A DNA stretch of 64,000 nucleotides from Bacteroidota bacterium (GCA_030706635.1 JAUZOD010000003.1:62001-126000); one strand, 5' to 3'. Counted from the first letter of the stretch, positions 44,844-54,918 are shown. The notes: a model not told the origin generated them from the sequence alone. A program made the numbers and translations.

Positions 44844-46691
44844 CTAGTATCCCCTGACGTTCTTTCCTTCGATATAATTGATGAAGGCTTTATTCACCAC
44901 ACGATTACCACCAGGCGTGGGGTAGTTGCCAGTAAAATACCAGTCGCCGGTATTGGTGGGACAGGCTTCGTGAAGTGATTCAATGGTCTGATAGATGACC
45001 TGAACGGGAGTCTGAATTTCCGGGGGTGTGATCAGTTGCGCAATCTTGTCTGATATCTCCTGTGTGGTAAATGGTTTATATACCTGCCGAACGATATTTT
45101 CGGTATGCAACTGACCTAATCGTTCGAGTTCTTTACAGTGCTCATACAGTTCCGTGAGGCATTTTTCTTTTCCTCTTTCTTTCATGAGTTCAATGGCTGC
45201 ACGGAAGGCGATGAAATCTTTCAGTTTACTCATGTCTATGCCATAACAATCCGGATACCGGATCTGGGGCGCAGAAGATACAATAATTATTTTTTTAGGC
45301 TCCAGCCTGGCCAGCATTCTTACGATGCTTTCCCGGAGTGTTGTGCCTCTTACAATGGAATCATCAATTACCACCAGCGTATCCAAACCTTTTTGCACGG
45401 TACCATAGGTAATGTCGTAAACGTGCTGCACCATTTCGTTGCGGCTTACATCTGAGGTAATGAAAGTGCGCATCTTGACATCCTTGATCGCAATTTTCTC
45501 AATCCGGATTTTCCGGTTGATCATCTGGGAAAGTTTCTCTTCCGTAACTTCATTTCCCCAGGAGAGAATGCGCTGGATCATGACTTTTTTCAAATAGTCG
45601 TCCAGTCCTTTCCACAGGCCGTAAAAGGCTACTTCCGCGGTATTCGGAATAAAGGAGAAAATACTATTCTTTAAATCCTGGTTGATAGCGGTTAGTATCT
45701 GTTCGCTGAGGTTATAACCAAGGGCAATCCTTTCCCTGTATATCTTTTCGTCACTTCCACGCGAAAAATAGATGCGCTCAAAACTGCAGGCCCTGCGTTC
45801 CCGCGGCGCCAGTATCTGATCTATGGAATATTTCCCATTTGATTTTACGATTAATGCGTTGCCCGGCATGAGTTCAAGAACCTCATTTTCGCCCACATTA
45901 AAAACGGTCCGTATAGCGGAACGCTCTGAAGCCGCCACAATAACGTCGTCACTAACATAATAATAAGCAGGACGGATTCCGTGACCATCACGAAAAACAA
46001 ATCCATCTCCATTTCCGATCAAACCGCCTACCGTAAAACCCCCGTCAAATAAAGGAAGCGCTTTCTGAAGCACTTTCTTTACATCCAGTTGCGCCGGCGA
46101 CTCCTCATCAGCCTGCACAATGAAATGGTGAATAACTTCCATCATCGCGGCAAGATCGCTCTGCTTCTGAAACTCACCTGGTTCGATGTTGATCAGCGCG
46201 AACAATTCATCAGTATTTACCAGATTGAAATTGCCCGCGAGTGCAAGATTGCGCGCCGGCAGCGTATTTCTTTTAATAAATGGGTGACAGAATTCCACAT
46301 TGTTTCTTCCCTGGGTTCCGTAGCGGAGATGACCCAGGAGCAATTCTCCCATCATGGAAATATGGCCTTTTAACAGTCCGGGATGACGCGTAATATCGGG
46401 TTGGTATTTTTCGAGGTCACTCACCTCCGTGTGAATTTTCGAAAAGATATCTGAAATGGGCTGATTGTTATTACTTCTTAACCGGTGAAGGAACGGATAA
46501 CCGGGCTCTACATCAAGCTTTACTGAAGCTACGCCAGCCCCATCCTGACCGCGGTTATGCTGCTTTTCCATGAGCAGGTAAAGCTTGTTTAAGCCATACA
46601 ATGCCGTACCATATTTTTGGAGATAATAAGAGAAAGGTTTGCGAAGCCGGATGAATGCCATTCCGCATTCATGTTTAATTTCGTCGCTCAA
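44844..46691 (-). CDS. Long amidophosphoribosyltransferase-like protein (PurF homologue)
   Basis: This 615-residue protein combines a class II glutamine amidotransferase domain (about 9-260) with a phosphoribosyltransferase domain (about 300-520) carrying the PRPP motif VVIDDSIVRGTT. Ordinary PurF is about 470-510 residues. The nucleophile would be C9 in HECGMAFI, after an eight-residue leader resembling a propeptide. The C-terminal 100 residues contain CPTNTGDWYFTGNYPTPGG, a feature of long Bacteroidota homologues. Whether it catalyses the first step of purine synthesis or has a related role is not clear. A TACCTTTG element lies 62 bp upstream. Confidence 0.85.
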   Translation of the reverse strand: MSDEIKHECGMAFIRLRKPFSYYLQKYGTALYGLNKLYLLMEKQHNRGQDGAGVASVKLDVEPGYPFLHRLRSNNNQPISDIFSKIHTEVSDLEKYQPDITRHPGLLKGHISMMGELLLGHLRYGTQGRNNVEFCHPFIKRNTLPARNLALAGNFNLVNTDELFALINIEPGEFQKQSDLAAMMEVIHHFIVQADEESPAQLDVKKVLQKALPLFDGGFTVGGLIGNGDGFVFRDGHGIRPAYYYVSDDVIVAASERSAIRTVFNVGENEVLELMPGNALIVKSNGKYSIDQILAPRERRACSFERIYFSRGSDEKIYRERIALGYNLSEQILTAINQDLKNSIFSFIPNTAEVAFYGLWKGLDDYLKKVMIQRILSWGNEVTEEKLSQMINRKIRIEKIAIKDVKMRTFITSDVSRNEMVQHVYDITYGTVQKGLDTLVVIDDSIVRGTTLRESIVRMLARLEPKKIIIVSSAPQIRYPDCYGIDMSKLKDFIAFRAAIELMKERGKEKCLTELYEHCKELERLGQLHTENIVRQVYKPFTTQEISDKIAQLITPPEIQTPVQVIYQTIESLHEACPTNTGDWYFTGNYPTPGGNRVVNKAFINYIEGKNVRGY

Positions 46692-46753
46692 TTTTATCTT
46701 TTTAATGGTGCGACGGAGCTTACGGTTCGTCGCTCATAGAAGAAAATGAAGCG

Positions 46754-46761
46754 CAAAGGTA
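46754..46761 (-). promoter_or_regulatory. -7 element of the purF-like gene
   Basis: The minus strand reads TACCTTTG, 62 bp before the start. No TTG is seen at the usual distance upstream. Confidence 0.5.
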
Positions 46762-46793
46762 ATTCAATTAACAGAAAGCGGAAAGCGGAGGTT

Positions 46794-47429
46794 TCAGATA
46801 TAGGTTGACCGGGTATTCATAAAGTTCACCAGGGAAGCCGAGTTCTTGAGTTTCAGCTTCTTGAGGATATTATGGCGGTGTACTTCCACCGTTTTCAGCG
46901 ATATTTGCAGGGCATTGGATATTTCTTTGGAAGAATGACCCTTTTTAATCAGATTAATGATTTCCATCTCCCGTTCTGTTACCGAGTTAATTGCGGCTAA
47001 AGCCATGGGTTTCCGCTCCGCCTGATCCGACATAATATCCTTGATTTCACTGCAGATGTATTTATTTCCTTCGTGAACCTTCACGATGGCCTCCATCATT
47101 TCTTCCCGGGAAGAGTTTTTGGTCACATATCCGCTGGCCCCGATCTGCAGCATTTTTCTGGCATAAGATGGCTGGGAATGCATGGTAACGCCAATAATCC
47201 TGGATTGCGGCCATACTTCCCGTATCCTCCGGGTGGCTTCCATTCCTGAGAAAGGAGTCATATTGATATCCATCAGGATTACGTCCGGATGTTTTTGCCG
47301 GGTTAGCTTGATGGCATCCTCCGCATTTTCACAAGATGCTACCACTTTGAACCTTACGTCGTTATTAAGGATGTACGTCCAGGTTTCTCTAATCAGTTTG
47401 TGATCATCCGCTATTAAAATACTTATCAT
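46794..47429 (-). CDS. NarL/LuxR-type response regulator
   Basis: This 211-residue protein has a receiver domain with phosphoacceptor D54 (VILMDINMTPFSG) and acidic residues D8-D9, then a LuxR-type helix-turn-helix (TEREMEIINLIKKGHSSKEISNALQISLKTVEVH). It is a typical two-component transcription regulator. No sensor kinase is adjacent, so the partner must be elsewhere. Confidence 0.94.
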   Translation of the reverse strand: MISILIADDHKLIRETWTYILNNDVRFKVVASCENAEDAIKLTRQKHPDVILMDINMTPFSGMEATRRIREVWPQSRIIGVTMHSQPSYARKMLQIGASGYVTKNSSREEMMEAIVKVHEGNKYICSEIKDIMSDQAERKPMALAAINSVTEREMEIINLIKKGHSSKEISNALQISLKTVEVHRHNILKKLKLKNSASLVNFMNTRSTYI

Positions 47430-47583
47430 ATTCGCGGGGTATTAATAATTGGGTTAAATAGGGTGATTTTACGAATAAAACGCGTGTTCAGGGCTTTATA
47501 TATATTTGTAATATACTTATAAGTGGGATGAAAATATAGCAGGAAGACCTGTATTTTGAAGGTACTAGGTGTTTACACTTATA

Positions 47584-48945
47584 TTAATTGGCAGTTGCGA
47601 ATTGCCGGGTTTCCCATTTAGCCAGGTTGGGGCAATGCTGATAGTCCTTGTCAATCATGATGTAATAGGTGCTGATCCTGGCCTGGAACCACTTTTGGAG
47701 GGCGTTATTTTTCTTTTCTTCCAGCGCCCGCTGGGCTATAAAGTTATAGTCATCCCTGAAATTCTCTTTGTGGGGCTCCGTTTTGGACAGCAGGTAAACA
47801 ATGCGAACGGCTTTTTTGCCCCTCTCGTCGGTATATAGCGTGGGTTTGGAGTACTGACCGGGTTTCAGATTTGCGTTTTTTAACAGGAGAACCATACCCT
47901 TATCCAGATTATCAAATTCCAAATAGTTTGAGCCATCCGGGGCCAGGATCATTCCTGCCGTATATTTCGCCATATCATCTTCGCTGTATCTGGCAACCGC
48001 TTCTCCAAAACTGAGGGTTCCCGCTTCGAGTTTATTCCGGATGGAGTCCAGATGGGCAATAGCCTCATTGGATTCTGTTTCGGTTATCTGGGGAATACGG
48101 AGAATATGACGGATGATGGCATCATCACCTGAGCGACTCACCATCTGGATGATGTGATAACCGAACTTCGATTTTATTACCGGGGAAATCTGTCCCTCCT
48201 TTAAGCGGAATGCATTGGACAGGAACACAGGATCCCATTGTTTATCATTTTTATTCAGCGAATAGGTACCTCCATTGTTTTTGGTTCCCGGATCATCGGA
48301 ATACAGGCTTTCAAGCGTTTCAAATTTCCTGCTTCCGTCTTCCACCTGTTTCTTATAGCCGTTCAGTTCCTCAATGGCGAGCAGTTCAATATCCCGGCTG
48401 GCTTTCGGGTAAACGACGATTTGGCCGATCTGCATTTTTGAATCAAAAAACAACAGGCTGTCCTTGGGAATTTTATCGAAATATTCCCTGACTTCGGTGG
48501 GCGTGATTTTAATACCATCTACAATTTTGCTGCGCATACCGGCCGCCATCCTTTGTTCCTTGATGGGCTGACGAAAATCTTCCCGCATCTGATAAATGGA
48601 TCTGCCGGAAATCTGTTCCAGGGCTTCCTTGCTTCCGTATTGTTGTACAAAATAACGGATGCGCTGGTCTATTTCCGCTTCCACCTCTTCATCGGTTACC
48701 GGGATGGAATCCTTTTGAGCCTGCAGCACCAGCGCCTTTTGGGTAAGCATACCATCGAGTAGGGCGCAATCACTTTGCTCCTGCCCCCCCTGTCTTTTGA
48801 TATCTTCATTGGCTATAAAGATCTCCGATTTCAGCACGATCTTGTCTCCAACGATACCAATGATCTTGTCTGCCACCACTCTTTGCTGGCTAAAGCCAAC
48901 AAATGCCAGGAGTATCGTAATGCCGGTTAGTAATATATTTTTCAT
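47584..48945 (-). CDS. SurA-like exported peptidylprolyl isomerase
   Basis: This 453-residue protein has a signal peptide (ILLTGITILLAFVGFSQQ), a SurA N-terminal chaperone domain (about 24-165), and two parvulin-type regions: a first at about 170-280 (GGTYSLNKNDKQWDP, SKFGYHIIQM) and a partial second. It should help fold outer-membrane proteins in the periplasm. Together with the PpiD-type protein it gives the window two foldases. The CAAAAATA on the plus strand close to the start could be its TATTTTTG -7 element. Confidence 0.92.
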   Translation of the reverse strand: MKNILLTGITILLAFVGFSQQRVVADKIIGIVGDKIVLKSEIFIANEDIKRQGGQEQSDCALLDGMLTQKALVLQAQKDSIPVTDEEVEAEIDQRIRYFVQQYGSKEALEQISGRSIYQMREDFRQPIKEQRMAAGMRSKIVDGIKITPTEVREYFDKIPKDSLLFFDSKMQIGQIVVYPKASRDIELLAIEELNGYKKQVEDGSRKFETLESLYSDDPGTKNNGGTYSLNKNDKQWDPVFLSNAFRLKEGQISPVIKSKFGYHIIQMVSRSGDDAIIRHILRIPQITETESNEAIAHLDSIRNKLEAGTLSFGEAVARYSEDDMAKYTAGMILAPDGSNYLEFDNLDKGMVLLLKNANLKPGQYSKPTLYTDERGKKAVRIVYLLSKTEPHKENFRDDYNFIAQRALEEKKNNALQKWFQARISTYYIMIDKDYQHCPNLAKWETRQFATAN

Positions 48946-49040
48946 AAACGGGAGCTAAGACGTTCAAAAATACGCCTGTTGGAAGATGTTAAAAGCCACC
49001 CAGGGGGATTTAACAAAATATTGCTGGTGCTTAAAATTCA

Positions 49041-49128
49041 GTTGACGGTTGACAGTTGACGGTTGACCGGCTCCAGTTGTGAATGCGCACATAAAAGTCC
49101 GTCAACTGTCAACCGTCATCGGTCAACC
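49041..49128. repeat. Dispersed 3'-end hairpin repeat, copy 4
   Basis: The left arm GTTGACGGTTGACAGTTGAC pairs with the right arm containing GTCAACTGTCAACCGTCATC. The single change GACAG in the left arm is matched by CTGTC in the right arm. The middle holds GTGAATGCGCAC with the GAATnCGCA core. It ends 4 bp before the TAG stop of infB. Confidence 0.8.
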
Positions 49129-49132
49129 TCTT

Positions 49133-51940
49133 CTAAAGCGTTCTTTTTACTTCTTCTTCTTCGTATGCTTCAACGATATCACCCACATGGACATCGCTGT
49201 AATTTTTTATGGTCAGTCCGCATTCCATACCGGAAGGCACTTCCTTGGCGTCATCCTTGAAGCGTTTCAGGGAAGCCAATTCAGCCGTGGCGCCTTCGCC
49301 AATAGGATAGATCACGATGCCATCGCGAACCAGTCTGATCTTGGAATTCCGGTAGATCTTGCCGTCCAATACATAACAGCCCGCAACGGTTGCCTTATCA
49401 AATTTGAATACGTTCCGGATCTCCACATTGGCAACCACTTTTTCCTGAATCTTGGGTTCGAGCATCCCTTCCATCGCACTCTTCACTTCTTCGATGGCAT
49501 TATAAATGATGGAGTAGGTTTTAATCTGCACGCCTTCATTCTCTGCCAGCTTACCGGCCTGCATGGAAGCCCGCACGTTAAAGCCGACCACGACCGCATC
49601 TGATGCAGTTGCCAGCAGCACATCGCTTTCCGTAATGGCCCCAACGGCCTTGTGTACCACGCGGACCGCAATTTCTTCTGTAGATAGTTTCTGAAGCGAA
49701 TCACTCAGGGCTTCTACGGAACCATCCACATCACCTTTAATGATGAGGTTGAGTTCCTTAAAGTTACCGAGTGCGAGGCGCCGGCCGATTTCATCCAGGG
49801 TAATATGCTTCTTGGTACGGATACCCTGCTCACGAAGCAACTGCGCGCGTTTATTGGCCACCTCCTTGGCTTCTGCTTCCTCTTCATATACCCGGAACTT
49901 TTCACCCGCCTGCGGCGCACCATTCAATCCCAGGATGAGTACGGGAGAAGAAGGGGGAGCATCTTCCACTTTTTTATTTCGCTCATTGAACATGGCCTTC
50001 ACCCGGCCATAATACTGGCCGGAAACGACCAGGTCGCCATTTGCCAGGGTTCCGCCCTGAACCAGCACCGTAGCCACGTAACCACGGCCTTTATCGAGGG
50101 ATGCTTCAATGATGGTTCCGGAAGCTTCCCTGTCGGGATTGGATTTCAGGTCAAGAATTTCGGCTTCCAGCAATATTTTTTCGAGGAGAAGATCAATATT
50201 CAATCCTTTTTTGGCTGATATTTCCTGGCTCTGGTATTTTCCACCCCAGTCTTCCACCAGGAGATTCATACCCGCCAGCTGTTCTTTTATCTTTTCCGGA
50301 TTGGCTCCGTCTTTATCAATTTTATTGATGGCAAATACCATGGGAAGCCCTGCAGCCTGTGCATGCGAGATGGCTTCTTTTGTCTGCGGCATGATGGCGT
50401 CATCCGCCGCGATCACGATCACGGCAATGTCGGCCGCCTTGGCACCACGGGCACGCATGGCTGTAAAAGCTTCATGACCCGGAGTATCAAGGAATGTGAT
50501 TTTTTTACTGTTTGCCGTCGTCACCTGGTAAGCGCCGATATGCTGGGTAATACCTCCGGCTTCACCTGCCACCACATTGGCGGCGCGGATATGATCCAGC
50601 AGGGAAGTTTTACCATGATCCACGTGGCCCATGATGGTTACAACAGGAGATCTGGGCAGGAGTTCCTCCGGAAGATCTTCAATTTCATCTTCTTCCAATT
50701 CCAGGGCGTCGTCAATACCGATAAATTCCACTTTATATCCGAATTCGCCGGCTACCAGTTCAATTACGTCGGCCTCCAGCCGCTGATTGATGGATACCAT
50801 CATGCCCAGGCTCATACACTTGCCAATGATGTCAGCATAACTCACGTCGATCAGGTTGGCCAGTTCACTTACACTTACAAATTCGGTTACCTGCAGTTTG
50901 TTGTCTTCCGGTATTTCCGCACCGGCATGCTCGGCATTTTCTTCCCGTCTTGCCCTGCGGTATTTGGCTTTCAGGCTTTTTCCGCGCCCTCCGGTACCTG
51001 CAAGCTTGGCCTGCGTTTCCCGGATCTTTTCCTGAATTTCTTTTTTATCAATTTCTTTTTGTTCGCGGGGCGTCGCATTACTTCTGTTTCCGGTGCCGGG
51101 ACCCCTCAGGTCACGGCGTAATATAGGCCGTCCGGCGGCGCCAGGTCTGGCCTCCCGTTGTACCGGAGTTCCGGGGCTGGCGGCAGGCCGGCCCGTATCC
51201 CTCTTTTCAATCGGAATCCTTTTTCTTTTTCTTTTCTCGTCAATCTGTCTGGGCTTCTCTGTTTCTACGGGCAGTTCAATTTTACCCAGGATGCGCGGAC
51301 CTTCAATCTTTTCCGCGCGGATATTTTCTATTGTGCCTGTTTCATCGGTCTTCCCGGTTTCGACTTCTGCAACGGGTTCCACCACCGGGTTCTGCTCTTC
51401 TGCCGGAGCAGATTCTTCTTTGGGGACAGGCGGCTCTGTCGTTTTTTTCTTCGATGTTTTTTTAGGTCTGGTAGAGGAATCTATGCTGGAGAGGTCAATC
51501 TTGTCTATTATCTTCGGGCCTTCAATATCCGGAATCTCAATTTTCGTGATCTCAGGTTCTTTTTTAGGTTCTTCCGCTTTCGGCTTTTTAGGCTCTTCCG
51601 CCTTTACGACTTTCGGTTCTTCCACCACCGGAGCAGCGGGTTCTTCTTTCACCACCGTCTTTTTGGGGTCTTTCCGGAAAAGAACGGCCTCATCCTCTTT
51701 CTTCCTTTTGGCTTCCACGCTGCCTTTGGGAAGATCAATCTGATTGCTCTTGATCTTGGCCACCTTATCTCCCTGAAACTCCTGCTGAAGGGAATGATAC
51801 ATGTCTTCCGTCAGCTTGGCCGTTGGTTTCAGATCGTCTTTACTAAATCCCTTACCTGCAAGAAAATCAATCAGCGTATCCCTGCCGATATTGAATTCCT
51901 TGGCGGCTGCCATTAACCTGGGTGTTGTCGTTTCTGCCAT
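49133..51940 (-). CDS. infB: Translation initiation factor IF-2
   Basis: IF-2 brings formyl-Met-tRNA to the ribosome. The 935-residue protein has an N-terminal helical IF2 domain, a long charged region of Lys/Glu/Pro repeats (about 80-320, [16 protein letters not shown]), a second IF2_N domain, then the GTPase with [10 protein letters not shown] near residue 437, [16 protein letters not shown] and NKIDKDGA, and the C-terminal domains. It is the last gene of the rimP-nusA-infB unit. The 103-bp gap to nusA contains no obvious promoter or terminator. Confidence 0.97.
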   Translation of the reverse strand: MAETTTPRLMAAAKEFNIGRDTLIDFLAGKGFSKDDLKPTAKLTEDMYHSLQQEFQGDKVAKIKSNQIDLPKGSVEAKRKKEDEAVLFRKDPKKTVVKEEPAAPVVEEPKVVKAEEPKKPKAEEPKKEPEITKIEIPDIEGPKIIDKIDLSSIDSSTRPKKTSKKKTTEPPVPKEESAPAEEQNPVVEPVAEVETGKTDETGTIENIRAEKIEGPRILGKIELPVETEKPRQIDEKRKRKRIPIEKRDTGRPAASPGTPVQREARPGAAGRPILRRDLRGPGTGNRSNATPREQKEIDKKEIQEKIRETQAKLAGTGGRGKSLKAKYRRARREENAEHAGAEIPEDNKLQVTEFVSVSELANLIDVSYADIIGKCMSLGMMVSINQRLEADVIELVAGEFGYKVEFIGIDDALELEEDEIEDLPEELLPRSPVVTIMGHVDHGKTSLLDHIRAANVVAGEAGGITQHIGAYQVTTANSKKITFLDTPGHEAFTAMRARGAKAADIAVIVIAADDAIMPQTKEAISHAQAAGLPMVFAINKIDKDGANPEKIKEQLAGMNLLVEDWGGKYQSQEISAKKGLNIDLLLEKILLEAEILDLKSNPDREASGTIIEASLDKGRGYVATVLVQGGTLANGDLVVSGQYYGRVKAMFNERNKKVEDAPPSSPVLILGLNGAPQAGEKFRVYEEEAEAKEVANKRAQLLREQGIRTKKHITLDEIGRRLALGNFKELNLIIKGDVDGSVEALSDSLQKLSTEEIAVRVVHKAVGAITESDVLLATASDAVVVGFNVRASMQAGKLAENEGVQIKTYSIIYNAIEEVKSAMEGMLEPKIQEKVVANVEIRNVFKFDKATVAGCYVLDGKIYRNSKIRLVRDGIVIYPIGEGATAELASLKRFKDDAKEVPSGMECGLTIKNYSDVHVGDIVEAYEEEEVKRTL

Positions 51941-52043
51941 ATTAAATTAATCCATGAACAGCCGGTCCGTTCATGGACCGTGGTCATGCGGTGATAAATA
52001 TTTTATAATGAAAACCCATAATCATATAGCCATGATGTACAGG

Positions 52044-53291
52044 TTATTCTTTTTCGAATTCTTCTTTCAGTACCCGGCGCACTTCTTCAATGGTTTCCTT
52101 TTCCAGATCAGTTCTCCGTTCCAGCTCCTCCACGGTCAGATCCAGCACGCTGTGCGCAGTATCACATCCTATGCGTTTCAGTTCATCAATAACCCAGGTT
52201 TCAATTTCATCGCTGAATTCATCGAGGTCGATATCGAATTCCGTGGTTTCTCCTTCATTATCGCGGAACACATCTATGGAATACCCCGTAAGTTCCTGGG
52301 CCAGTTTAATATTCACGCCTTTTCTGCCGATGGCCAGGGAAACCTGATCGGGTTTTAAATAGACATTTGCGTGCAGCTTTTCGCTGTCTATGTCCATACT
52401 TGTTATTTTCGAAGGGGTGAGTGAACGCTGAAGCAGAAGCTGGATATTATTGGTCCAGTTAATCACATCAATGTTCTCATTCTTCAATTCCCGTACGATG
52501 CCATGGATCCGGCTTCCCTTCATGCCCACGCAGGCGCCCACGGGATCGATCCGGTCATCATAGGATTCTACGGCCACTTTAGCTCTTTCACCCGGCTCGC
52601 GAACGATTTTCTTAATTACGATCAGCCCGTCAAAAATTTCCGGTACTTCTATTTCCAGCAGCTTGGATAGAAAAGAGGGGCTGGTTCTGGAAAGAATGAT
52701 CACCGGGGAATTATTCTTCATATCTACTTTCTTCACCACGGAACGTATGCTCTCCCCTTTTTTAAAATAGTCCTGCGGTATCTGCTCGGATTTTGGAAGA
52801 ATGAGTTCGTTGCCTTCTTCGTCCAGCAGGAGGATCTCTTTTTTCCAAACCTGGTACACTTCAGCACTGATGATCTCACCGATACGCTCGCCGTATTTCT
52901 TTACCAGAACATTTTTTTTCAGATCGCCAATACGGCTGGCCAGGGTTTGTTTGGCAGCTAAGATGGCCCGGCGGCCAAAATCGAGGATCTCTATTTCCTC
53001 ATACAAATCCTCTCCCACTTCGTAATCCGGTTCTATTTTAACCGCATCATTGTAAGCGATCTGGGCAAGGGGATCTTCCACCGCGCCATTCTCCACAATC
53101 GTCCGCCTCCGCATGATTTCAAGGTCGCCTTTTTCGGCATTCACAATTACGTCAAAATTTTCATCACTGCCGTATTTTTTACGGAGCAGGGTTTTGAAAA
53201 CGTCTTCCACCACCTTCATCATGGTAGGGCGGTCAATATTTTCGGCCTCCTTGAAATCCTGGAAAGCTTCGATCAGATTGATACTTGCCAT
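52044..53291 (-). CDS. nusA: Transcription factor NusA
   Basis: NusA modulates RNA polymerase pausing, termination and antitermination. The 415-residue protein has the N-terminal polymerase-binding domain (1-130), an S1 domain (about 135-200), and KH domains with VGACVGMKGSRIHGIVREL and SLAIGRKGVNIKLAQELTGY. It is shorter than E. coli NusA and lacks the long acidic repeats, as usual in Bacteroidota. It follows rimP by 21 bp. Confidence 0.96.
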   Translation of the reverse strand: MASINLIEAFQDFKEAENIDRPTMMKVVEDVFKTLLRKKYGSDENFDVIVNAEKGDLEIMRRRTIVENGAVEDPLAQIAYNDAVKIEPDYEVGEDLYEEIEILDFGRRAILAAKQTLASRIGDLKKNVLVKKYGERIGEIISAEVYQVWKKEILLLDEEGNELILPKSEQIPQDYFKKGESIRSVVKKVDMKNNSPVIILSRTSPSFLSKLLEIEVPEIFDGLIVIKKIVREPGERAKVAVESYDDRIDPVGACVGMKGSRIHGIVRELKNENIDVINWTNNIQLLLQRSLTPSKITSMDIDSEKLHANVYLKPDQVSLAIGRKGVNIKLAQELTGYSIDVFRDNEGETTEFDIDLDEFSDEIETWVIDELKRIGCDTAHSVLDLTVEELERRTDLEKETIEEVRRVLKEEFEKE

Positions 53292-53312
53292 AACGGATCT
53301 TTTTATATCCAG

Positions 53313-53804
53313 TTAAAAAACTACCTGGACTTTTGTTGATTTTATATTGTTGAATAAATAGATATGATTACTCAGTTCCTGTTTTTTGGCGACGGCTTTT
53401 CCCGGAGAAGCTTTACCGGAAGATTCTTCCAGCACAACCCCCTCTTCATTTACCTCCTTCAGCTTTCCTTCTTTCCGGCTGCCATCCTGAAGTATGATTT
53501 CAACCGGACGACCCATATTCTTTTTGTACTGCCGGAACGACTTGAGCGGCTCATCCAAACCGGCGGAAGAAACTTCGAGCGAAAAATCACCCGCGGGAAA
53601 CAGCCCGGTTTCTTCTATTTTCTTATACAAAGCCCGGTTCACCTGAACACATTTTTCGATGGTAATCCCCAGATCCCCGTCTAAAAAAATTTTCAGATTC
53701 TGGATGGGTTTTACCCTGATCTCCACCAGGAAATAGGCCGGGTCAGCAGCCAGTATTTCCGCCACCATAGATTTAACCGTCTCCGTCAGCGTTTCATTAT
53801 GCAT
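53313..53804 (-). CDS. rimP: Ribosome maturation factor RimP
   Basis: RimP is needed for 30S subunit assembly. The 163-residue protein has the family pattern: an N-terminal domain with YFLVEIRVKP and the LEVSSAGLDEPLKS motif, and a C-terminal SH3-like part (GRPVEIILQDGSRKEGKLKEV). The order rimP-nusA-infB is conserved in bacteria. Its promoter and a leader hairpin lie immediately upstream. Confidence 0.93.
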   Translation of the reverse strand: MHNETLTETVKSMVAEILAADPAYFLVEIRVKPIQNLKIFLDGDLGITIEKCVQVNRALYKKIEETGLFPAGDFSLEVSSAGLDEPLKSFRQYKKNMGRPVEIILQDGSRKEGKLKEVNEEGVVLEESSGKASPGKAVAKKQELSNHIYLFNNIKSTKVQVVF

Positions 53805-53814
53805 ACGAAATAAA

Positions 53815-53838
53815 GAAGGGAACGATTGCGTTCCCTTC
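53815..53838 (-). promoter_or_regulatory. Hairpin in the leader of the rimP-nusA-infB operon
   Basis: GAAGGGAACG pairs perfectly with CGTTCCCTTC around ATTG, ending 10 bp before the rimP start. The transcript from the upstream promoter would carry this 10-bp stem in a leader of roughly 50 bases, next to the ribosome-binding region. It could be a control site or a protective 5' structure. Confidence 0.6.
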
Positions 53839-53861
53839 CTGTTGTATCACTTTTCCGGATG

Positions 53862-53893
53862 CAAATTTAACGGATTTAATTTATTCTTTCCAA
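53862..53893 (-). promoter_or_regulatory. Promoter of rimP-nusA-infB
   Basis: On the minus strand TTG and TAAATTTG are separated by 21 bp, an excellent match to the Bacteroidota promoter. It is the strongest promoter candidate in this part of the window. Confidence 0.72.
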
Positions 53894-53949
53894 AAATGCT
53901 GTTTTAAATTGTAGTTGCCTTTTTAACAGGCTTTTTGGGTCTTCTGCCT

Positions 53950-53957
53950 TAATTTTG
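53950..53957 (+). promoter_or_regulatory. -7 element of the DUF4834 gene, leaderless spacing
   Basis: TAATTTTG lies 7 bp before the start codon, so transcription would begin at or next to the ATG. Confidence 0.5.
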
Positions 53958-53964
53958 CCGCTCC

Positions 53965-54216
53965 ATGAATGTACTTTTTTTAGCCATTCTTTTTTACCTC
54001 CTGTATCGCTTTGTTACAGGATTCCTGATCCCTGTTTTCCGGACCACCCGCCACGTCCGTCAGCAGTTCAATCAGATGAATGGCCAGGCCGGTGGAAAGC
54101 CGCCGGGGAGTCCGGAAGGGGCCACGCGAGATGCTTCCGGGAATCCCCATAGGGATACTTCTCATCCTGATACCTCGAAAGTTGGAGAATATATTGATTT
54201 TGAGGAAGTTAAATAG
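53965..54216 (+). CDS. DUF4834 family small membrane protein
   Basis: This 83-residue protein has an N-terminal membrane helix (VLFLAILFYLLYRFVTGFLI) and a hydrophilic tail ending in GEYIDFEEVK, which is the signature of the Bacteroidota DUF4834 family. The function is unknown. The gene lies divergent to rimP and has its own -7 element directly before the start. Confidence 0.75.
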   Translation: MNVLFLAILFYLLYRFVTGFLIPVFRTTRHVRQQFNQMNGQAGGKPPGSPEGATRDASGNPHRDTSHPDTSKVGEYIDFEEVK

Positions 54217-54262
54217 TTAAATAACAACCCCATCGGTTCATAGCCCACCTGGCAGGAAGCGG

Positions 54263-54877
54263 TTACCAGTGGATATCGTTTATGCTCATCGCCGGGGGTA
54301 AATACAAGCCTTGCAGGCCGGCCCGGATTGCGCCCTCCACATTAATATACCCGTCATCCACGAAAAGTGTCTCTGCCGGATCAAGCTGGTTTTCCCGGAC
54401 GATGATTTCGAATCCGGTTTTATCGGGTTTGCGGTGTCCGAGTGTATGGGAGTAATAAGCTTTTTCAAAATGGTCATCCAATCCCCGGCCCGGGAAAGCA
54501 CCGCGGTAAATTTGCATGAACCTTTTATGGTGGATGGCATTCGTGTTACTGAAAAGAAAGATACGGTATTTTTTCTTTATCTCATCCAGCAGGGCAATCC
54601 GTTCAGGAGGGAAATGCAGCAACAATGCATTCCAGGCCTCAGTCACCAATTCATCGGACACATCCAGCCGGATCTCTTCTTTTATTTTTTGTATAAAAGC
54701 TGCATCGCTGATCTTTCCGGCCTCATGGTCTTTGAAGAAAGAGGCCGCGAAACCATGACCGAAATAATCGTTTATGTTTTTTACGCCCATCTCCGTGAAA
54801 GCTTTTTGGGTTTTCCTCACGTCGATGTCCATGATGACGCCGCCGAGATCGAAGATGATGTTTTTGATTTTATCCAT
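54263..54877 (-). CDS. HAD family hydrolase (subfamily IA)
   Basis: This 204-residue protein has the HAD nucleophile motif (IIFDLGGVIMDID), motif II (FLFSNTNAIHH), a lysine near KTGFEI and motif IV (LFVDDGYINVEGA). It is a subfamily IA phosphatase, probably acting on a small phosphorylated metabolite. The start MDKIKNII is chosen because the upstream extension of the frame runs through a truncated hairpin repeat. It follows the GH3 gene and might belong to the same operon. Confidence 0.88.
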   Translation of the reverse strand: MDKIKNIIFDLGGVIMDIDVRKTQKAFTEMGVKNINDYFGHGFAASFFKDHEAGKISDAAFIQKIKEEIRLDVSDELVTEAWNALLLHFPPERIALLDEIKKKYRIFLFSNTNAIHHKRFMQIYRGAFPGRGLDDHFEKAYYSHTLGHRKPDKTGFEIIVRENQLDPAETLFVDDGYINVEGAIRAGLQGLYLPPAMSINDIHW

Positions 54878-54889
54878 TCCTTGGGGTTT

Positions 54890-54914
54890 GTTGATGGTTG
54901 ATAGTTCCATCAAC
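54890..54914. repeat. Truncated 3'-end hairpin repeat, copy 5
   Basis: GTTGATGGTTGATAGTTCCATCAAC has the GTTGATGG type arms and a short complementary end but lacks the core. It lies 5 bp after the stop of the GH3 gene and reaches almost to the HAD start. Confidence 0.55.
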
Positions 54915-54918
54915 GAAA

